Source: Sipunculus nudus (Eukaryota > Annelida > Sipuncula > Golfingiida > Sipunculidae). Taken from it: 64,000 bases of DNA. The position numbers and the translations under genes were made by a program. The notes under the pieces are model-generated. The model did not search any database and was not told the DNA's origin. It saw only the letters and a list, made by a program, of their open reading frames with translations. Of this stretch, positions 57,203 to 64,000 are shown one piece after another. Position 1 is the stretch's first letter, and every line of letters starts with the position of its first letter. The stretch covers positions 18,313,839 through 18,377,838 of the forward strand of contig CM049316.1 in NCBI GenBank assembly GCA_026874595.1, written 5' to 3'.

Positions 57203-60200
57203 TCAGGTCGTAAAGGTCTTATTAAGTACACGCATGGGGAGTTTATACATATTTATCAGGCTGTCCAGGGAACCTGTAGTCTAATTATTTCTAATACTTT
57301 CCCTTTTCTTCTAATACTTTTCTAAAACTTTTTTCACAAGTTTTGTTGTTCCTATTTTTACAATAGGTTGTTTTCCTACTTTTTTCTTACTTTTTTACAT
57401 AATTTGGTATTGTTGTGTAAAATGCAGTTTCAAAATGCCCTTCATTGTCTTGAAACTGTCCTGTGTGTTATATACAGTTTTTAAACGCAGTTTATTGTTG
57501 TGAATTGCATTTTAATTTCCTTATCAGTCAACTGTAATAGGCGATTTTTAACACATTAAATTACAAAAAAAATCTAAGTGCCAATTAAGCATGTTTATAT
57601 AAGTTCACAAAAATATCGTTTTTTTCATTGTACATTATTTTATCCAGAACGAGCTGGAATAATTTTGTTACATGTAAGTTTTCAGTTCTACTTTTTTCCT
57701 ACTTTCATATAAGGTATATTGCGCAGCATTTAATATCTTCCCAATAAATATAGGTGGATAAAATACCTTTTGGGTAAATTTATTATACAGCAAAACAAAG
57801 AAACAGAACCATATTGCTTGCTTATAGACTAGGAATTATATTTTTTTGTAATTTTATATAATAAAATTATATGTGATTTACTCGACTTGATTTATTCAAG
57901 AACAGAAAAGGGTTTTTTTTAATAATAGGAAAGGTTGCTTTTAACTAAAAAGTAATATATAAAAAAAATTATATTCGATTGCAATTTATTTTTATTTGTA
58001 TGGCGCAACTTGACTTATGCATTATTCGGGTTAGATGACCCATGGTATTCTTACCAGGGTATTCCTCTTTCTGGAGGTTTGATAAGAGTAATGACGGATG
58101 CCATTTTCTGCTTCTGCTGCTTGGTGATTATTCAGTTTTTTTTGCGGCCGCACTGAGGTTATATTATAAACAATCCAAATTTTTATTCATATTGTGATTA
58201 CGCCATATAGCTGAAATTGAGCCAAAAAGACTCCTTTAAAATAACTACGCGGTCTTAAATATTAACCTTTCTCATATAACCTCTGAGCTATGCTAAATAG
58301 TTTTTCTTCTGTTTTACATATTTTCAGCTTATTCCTGTTATTAATCTCAGAGACCTTATATTTCAGTTTGCAATTTAGGGCTGGATAATACGGGATTATA
58401 ACGTTGTTTCTTTTATGAACCGTCTCAAATGAATCGAAGATTCTGTCAACTTATTATCAAACAATGGTTTTCACAGTTTCTTTAAAACTATAGCCCTATT
58501 TTTTCCCCTTATGCACTTGATGCAGCATTAAATAGGGCTTACCCTAAAACAACTTTACAATGGTCACTCCCATCAGCGAAATGTATAATAAAGGATGCTT
58601 TTATTAATTGGCGTTTAGATAAGAGACTTGTCGTTAGGGCGCAAAATATTCCATGTTTATCAAATATAACATGTGTTTATATAAAAATTAATAATGTAAA
58701 TATAAATACTTTTTTTTTGTAAATTAACAATTTTATTGAAAATGTGTTATTTTTTTAAAGAACAACATAGTAAAGAAAGTGAAGAACAGAATACAAATAA
58801 AGTCCGATTTAGTAAAAAATATAATATTTTGTAATATGATTATTTAGTTATTTTATCAAATATGCAAATTGCCCCATTAAATATCCTGGATAGAAAGTTT
58901 TCCAACAGAGAAATGTATTCTACTGAGAAAATACCCCTTCACAATAAATTTGGCAGTGAACATTAGCAAACGGATTTTTAAGATGGCCCTGTCTATTTCG
59001 AGGGTTACTTTGCAGACTGTGTATATACAAATTAATTAATGCCAAAAACAGCCAAGACTAAGCCTGCTTAGATTCGCTGTCCACTTAGAGTAAAGTGGAA
59101 GACTGCGATAAGCCCTGACATTTGAAAGAGGGACTACTTTTAATTCCGTGACACCAATTCATTGACTTGTTCTCTGCCAATAAAACCATTTGACCACCAG
59201 CTCACAGAGCACTGTGTAGGACGAAATGGTAGTCTTGTGGAGGAAGAGCTTTCAGTTGGTCATTACATATACGGCACTGAGACATAAACGCAGCTAGCCC
59301 AGTGTGCATTATCATCCTGTGAAAATATCTCACTGTTTGTTTGACCCAATTAAAGACCACTGTTTAAGCAAAGAGCTGAAATTTTCTTAAAACATTCCAT
59401 AAAATTGACCATATTTGTTTATCACTATTTTACTATGAAAGCTTTGACGGGGATGAAACATGAACCTTCTGCTCCGAAGTCCGGAATTTAATAATGACCG
59501 TCCCACGTCCTACTAATTCATTACACGTTTCTTACATGTAAAAATCCTCTCAATTAGGCCACATAAAAAAAAACAAGAATTTTTCCAAAACACTTGAAAA
59601 ATAAAATATGTTGCTACGGCGAACATTTAAATTTTAAATTTACTATGCGAGACAAAATAAAATTTTGCCGAGAAAAATAAATTCGCTTATTCTTTTAAAT
59701 CAGTGCATTTTATTAGCACAATTTTTTCCCAAAAATATTTAAGAAAACCTTTACTCCTAGATACCTAGTATTAGCCATGAATTATTAACGAGCCAATTGA
59801 ACCATTTAAACCACTCAAATGATTTTTTAATGCAACGGTCTTGATATCCCGGAAATCTGACTAGTCATAAATCTATATTTCAGTGCACGCGTTCTGGTTC
59901 ATATTTGCGTGTGAACAAAATAAAGTACTGTCTTTTGTTTACTTTTGTTTCATTGATCCTGTTTGGCCGTAATATTTTCAATCTCGTTAGGTGCAGCTGG
60001 TTAATATCTTATAAAACAGCAGGCAGACCGGCCAGTTAAAGTATACAAACCTTACTGGGACGGAGTGCGTGGAGACCCTGCATGGCTTATAAGCAGATGG
60101 TCTTACCCGTTCCATTGGAGCCGGGTTTTTTTACGAAAAAGACATCGTTGTTTGAAGATAGACAAAATAATGTAAAATACCTACTGTGACAGTGATGACG
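57203..60200. other. AT-rich non-coding region
   Basis: Long runs of T and A, no coding frame, no clear element ends. Words CTAATACTTTTC and CTACTTTTTTC are repeated around 57290-57700. Confidence 0.5.
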
Positions 60201-60214
60201 AGGGTCGTCAATAA

Positions 60215-61480
60215 GGATACTGATGGTGGAGGAGTACAAGGAGAAGAAGGAGCAAGAGAACGAAAGAGAGGATGTGGTAGAGGACACGGAGAAGAAGCAG
60301 TGGGAGAACGAAAGAGATGGTGAGGAGGACAAGGAGAAGAAGGAGCGGATGATGAAAGAGATGATGTGGCGGAGGACAAGGAGAAGAGAAAACAGGATGA
60401 AAAAAAGAGAGGATAATATGGAGGACAAGGTAAAGGAGCGGGAAGATCAAGGGAGGATGTGATGGAGGACAAGGAGAAGAGAAAACAGGATGAAAAAAGA
60501 GAGGATAAAAAAGGAGGACAAGGAGAAGAAGCGGGAGGATGAAACAGAGGATATGGAGTACGACAAGGAGAGGAAAAAACAGGACGAAAAAAGAGAGGAT
60601 GGTGAGGAGGACAAGGAGAAGAAGAAGCGAGAGGATGAAAGAGATGATGTGGAGGTGGACAAGGAGAAGAGAGAACAGGATGAAAAAAGAGAGGATAATA
60701 TGGAGGACAAGGTGGAGGAGCGGGAGGATGAAATAGAGCATGTGGAGGAGGACAAGGAGAAGAAAGAACAGGACGAAGAAAGAGATGATGTGGAGGAGGA
60801 CAAGGAGAAGAGAGAACAGGATGAAAAAAGAGAGGATAATATGGAGGACAAGGTGAAGGAGCGGGAGGATGAAATAGAGCATGTGGAGGAGGACAAGGAG
60901 AAGAAAGAACAGGACGAAGAAAGAGATGATGTGGAGGAGGACAAGGAGAAGAGAGAACAGGATAAAAAAAGAGAGGATAATATGGAGGACAAGGTGAAGG
61001 AGCGGGAGGATGAAATAGAGCATGTGGAGGAGGACAAGGAGAGGAATAAACAGGACGAAAAAAGAGAGGATGGTGAGGAGGACAAGGAGAAGAAGAAGTG
61101 AGAGGATGAAAGAGATGATGTGGAGGAGGACAAGGAGAAGAGAGAACAGGATGAAAAAAGAGAGGATAGTAAGGAGGACAAGGAGAAGAAGCGGGAGGAT
61201 GAAATAGAGCATGTGGAGGAGGACAAGGAGAAGAAAGAACAGGACGAAGAAAGAGATGATGTGGAGGAGGACAAGGAGAAGAGGAAGCGAGAGGATGAAA
61301 GAAAGGGTGTGAGGGAGGACAAGGAGAAGAAAGAACAGGACGTAAAAGAGAGGATAGTAAGGAGGACAAGGAGAAGAGGAAGCGGGAGGATGAAATAGAG
61401 CATGTGGAGGAGGACAAGGAGAAGAAGGAACGGTAGTGTGAAAGAGAGGATGTTGAGGACGACAAGGAAGAGAGGGTTTA
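60215..61480 (+). repeat. Purine-strand minisatellite with 141-bp higher-order repeat
   Basis: The + strand is almost pure A/G over 1.25 kb, built of GAGGACAAGGAGAAGA-type units of roughly 42-51 bp. The word GAGGATAATATGGAGGACAAG recurs at 60691, 60832 and 60973, exactly 141 bp apart. 141 is 47 codons, so a + strand frame of 203 codons (60490-61101) stays open, giving a Glu/Lys/Asp/Arg-rich product with EEDKEKKEQDE units. I see no start context, splice sites or 3' signal, and long minus-strand Ser/Pro/Leu frames are also open, so this is most likely non-coding. Confidence 0.85.
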
Positions 61481-61904
61481 GAAAAGTGGAAGCCAGGAAG
61501 AGACTAGAGAAAATGGAGAAGCATACCAGGGGAGGAGCGATTTAAAGTATCATTAATATGAATATAAACTTATTTATTTTACATGATTTTGTTATATTTA
61601 GAATAAAATAAGATGAGCACCCAGTAACATTGAGTCACTTTTTAGTGGTAGTATCTCTACAACTTTGTTTTTCTTCCTTCAAGTTTCTATCTAGCGTTAA
61701 ACTGAAATTTTAAATGTTGATTCAATGAAAAATTACGAGGGCCTACAGGCCTAATGCGAACCGGTGCATTGGGAAATACACCAGGTATAATGCTTCAATG
61801 CTCGACCATTTTCTTCTCATGTATATGAGCAATGCAAGTAATAAACATTTTAAATAAGAAACAATTACACAAACATCACTGCTGAAATTCTGACATGGGT
61901 GCAC

Positions 61905-62262
61905 ACAACACAAAATGATTGTAGCTGGCACCACCAGTCTTGTATACAACAAAGCTATCAGAGATATATACATATGCCCAATTTCAGACTGATATATCAA
62001 ACCCCTCCTGAAAATAAGAAGGGACACACACTGTGCAAAAATTATTGTAGGTGGCACCACCAGTCTTGTATACAACAAAGCTATCAGAGATATATACATA
62101 TGCCCAATTTCAGGCTGATATATTAAAATCCTTTGTGGAAATAAGCAGGCACATACACTGTGCAAAAGTCATTGTAGGTGGCGACACCTGTCTTGTGAAC
62201 GAGAAAGCCATCAAAGACACATAGACAGGTCAAAATATCAGGCCAATACATCAAACTTACCT
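61905..62262. repeat. Tandem repeat, unit 126-127 bp, three copies
   Basis: GGCACCACCAGTCTTGTATA recurs at 61928 and 62054, with a decayed third start at 62181. Units 1 and 2 share AAAGCTATCAGAGATATATA and CCAATTTCAG; unit 3 is strongly diverged. Confidence 0.85.
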
Positions 62263-62332
62263 TGAGTCTGATGCATTGGGCTGACCAGGCTTAGGTGAGA
62301 AAGGCAGTTGCCCCGAGTGAACTGTAACAAAT

Positions 62333-62900
62333 TTGCTGGCTCAGGCTACTGCACTGAGTAAACTCATGACCTGCACCTGGCTAGACTGAGTAAACTTTTG
62401 ACGTGTACTTGGCTGCACTGAGTGAACTCTTGACCTGTTGCATAATCTGACACAGTAGGCTGTAGATCCAGGCTGAACTTTGGGGCCAAATCTTGTGCAG
62501 TGGGCAGTCTGCCAACGCTATAAATAGAATGCAGCTACTGCATTGAGTGAACTCGTGACCTGTTGCCTAATCTGATACGGTTGAAAGTCTGCCAACGCTA
62601 TAAATAGATCCAGACTGACCTCTAGCCTGTTGCCAAATAGTAGCCACACCATTGCATAAGCTCATGCAAGGGCCCTGCCCTGAGGGGCATAACACCCATG
62701 AGGTGATCACATGGTGCCCATGAGGTGTTCACATGTCACCAATGAGGGGATCACATGCTTTGTGCTAGCTGCACTGATTGAACTCTTGACCTATATCTGG
62801 CTGCACTGAATGAACTCTTGATCTGTTGCCAAATCTGAAACAGTTGACAGTTTCTCAACCTATTTAAAGATACAGACACAATCTTGGCCTGTTGGTAAAT
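62333..62900. repeat. Degenerate repeats of CTGCACTGAGTGAACTCTTG type
   Basis: At least six variants of the word CTGCACTGAGTGAACTCTTG occur at irregular spacing, with CTGCCAACGCTATAAATAGA twice (62510 and 62590). An internal triplicate of ATGAGG(T/G)G(A/T)TCACATG lies at 62698-62757. Confidence 0.7.
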
Positions 62901-64000
62901 CTGTTTAGACATACTGAAAGACTTTGGCTAAAATGCTTATTTTTCAAGCTGGCATATTAAGACTGTCATTTTAGTATGCTTTTTTGGCAGATGACTAAGT
63001 TTAACTTCCAGTAACTCGGCCAAGATTCACTGAACTTGAACCATTCGAACAAACTTGAGAGAGATGGTATAAAAGATTATTTCTGTGAAATATTGAACAA
63101 TTTGGCTTGACCGTTTCGTCGGAGAAGATTTTTAAAGTTTTTTTTAGCTTTTTCTCTATAAAATCTAAGAAAATGCAGTTTTTCAGATGGCTAATTTTTT
63201 GCATTAAATTTCATGATGCTAGCTCCAGTTGTTTTCGAAATAGTATGGGTTAATGTATAGACGACGGACGCCGCCACACCTTCGCATTAGCTTACAGGTT
63301 CGCTAAAAATTACTACAGATGCATATTGAATGCAAAATTATAATACAGATACATCTCACTGATGGCAAAATCTGGAATTAAGTTGAGTATGGATACTAAT
63401 TGTTTATAATCCATGTAAAGCCGTCTTTATATACCCACAGAGAGCTATACACCTGTGATTGTAAACATTGCCTGGCATGAGGAATATCTAAATCATAAAT
63501 CTACATTTTTAAAAGCTTTGAAGAAACATTCTTGTCAATATTAACCATAGATAATCTGAAATCTAAATGTCTAGTGGCATGATGTAACGGAAGCTGATAA
63601 ACTGGTGCCAGGCTAGATGTATCTGCTTCACACAGTTAACATATATGGTAAAATGACTCAATGCCATATTTATAATTCAGCCAAAGGAATATAAGAATGA
63701 TTCAGGGGATTATTCTTGTAAAATATTAAACAAATTGGCCTCAGTGGCGTCAGTCAAAAAACGTTTTATAACTCATATGGGAAAATTCAGCAAAATGGCT
63801 TAGTTCAGCTTCCCATAACTCAGCCAAAATATCACTGAACCAAAACCATTTGAACAAACTTGAATTATCAACATCTAAGGATATTTAATGTGTGAGATTT
63901 AAGAATCTGGCCCAGTGGTTTTTGAGAAGAAGATCTTTGTAGCCACTGAGCTAAAATGGGCTGTTATGGCATATGACTAAATTCAGATTTTCCATAACTC
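62901..64000. repeat. Dispersed repeat with CCATAACTC(G/A)GCCAA words, running off the window
   Basis: 63000-63300 and 63655-64000 are diverged copies of the same sequence: TAACTC(G/A)GCCAA(A/G)AT, then GAACC(A/-)TT(C/T)GAACAAACTTGA, then GAGAAGA(A/T)GATTTT-like words. GACGACGGACGCCGCCACAC at 63261-63280 followed by GCTTACAGGTTCGC closes the first copy. This type is common in mollusc genomes (from memory). No gene seen. Confidence 0.55.

Noticed and set aside
60131-61465. Minus-strand open frame of 444 codons, Ser/Pro/Leu/Cys-rich, plus overlapping 318- and 334-codon frames
   Set aside because: All three minus frames are open because the minisatellite lacks stop triplets on that strand. Composition is a pure read-through of the repeat, with no start or splice context.
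61905-62262. Regular repeats considered as a CRISPR-like array
   Set aside because: Units are 126 bp with diverging sequence and no short conserved repeat alternating with unique spacers; the context is eukaryotic.

Overview
This window is eukaryotic nuclear DNA. It is AT-rich and intron-rich, with long non-coding stretches, (TA)n and (TC)n microsatellites, poly-C/poly-G tracts, many short inverted-repeat DNA transposons, a tRNA-derived SINE and LINE remnants. Together with a protein of the invertebrate 'L-proline trans-4-hydroxylase-like' type, this suggests a lophotrochozoan, most likely a mollusc (inference). There are no bacterial operons, CRISPR arrays or rRNA genes, and I recognised no tRNA gene. 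|| The only gene I can reconstruct completely is a seven-exon Fe(II)/2-oxoglutarate dioxygenase of the PhyH (phytanoyl-CoA hydroxylase-like) family. It is present twice on the + strand: copy A at 5677-13347 and copy B at 32212-38891. Each model sums to 870 nt (289 residues plus stop), has the same intron phases, and keeps the HxD...H iron triad and the Arg that binds 2-oxoglutarate. I count 16 amino-acid differences. Both copies use a GC-AG intron after exon 5. || The two genes lie inside a tandem segmental duplication. Unit A covers 1 (probably starting before the window) to about 13951. Unit B covers about 23390 to 39511. The spacer (13952-23389) holds unrelated mobile DNA: a duplicated Tigger-like end, a 1.0-kb hAT element with a perfect 8-bp target duplication, and a 4-kb CACTA-like element with unknown ORFs. 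Differences between the units are mostly insertions: a 2.1-kb element in intron 5 of A, 1.7 kb in intron 1 of B, about 1.2 kb and 1.95 kb upstream of B, and a 479-bp hAT MITE in B whose empty site survives in A. || From 39.5 to 57 kb I see repeats and single candidate exons. These include a pair of 0.55-kb elements in inverted orientation around 43-45 kb, a decayed L1-type reverse transcriptase (45.0-46.0 kb), an RTE-like tail followed by a tRNA-SINE (50.4-50.9 kb), and on the minus strand a signal-peptide first exon behind a GC-box/CCAAT/CRE promoter (54.5-54.75 kb). Two further minus-strand candidate exons lie at 54.9-55.1 and 57.0-57.1 kb. A relic of PhyH intron 3 at about 56.39-56.71 kb points to a decayed third copy. 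|| From 57 kb to the end the DNA is non-coding: AT-rich sequence, a 1.25-kb purine-strand minisatellite with a 141-bp (47-codon) higher-order repeat, a 126-bp tandem repeat and other dispersed repeats.
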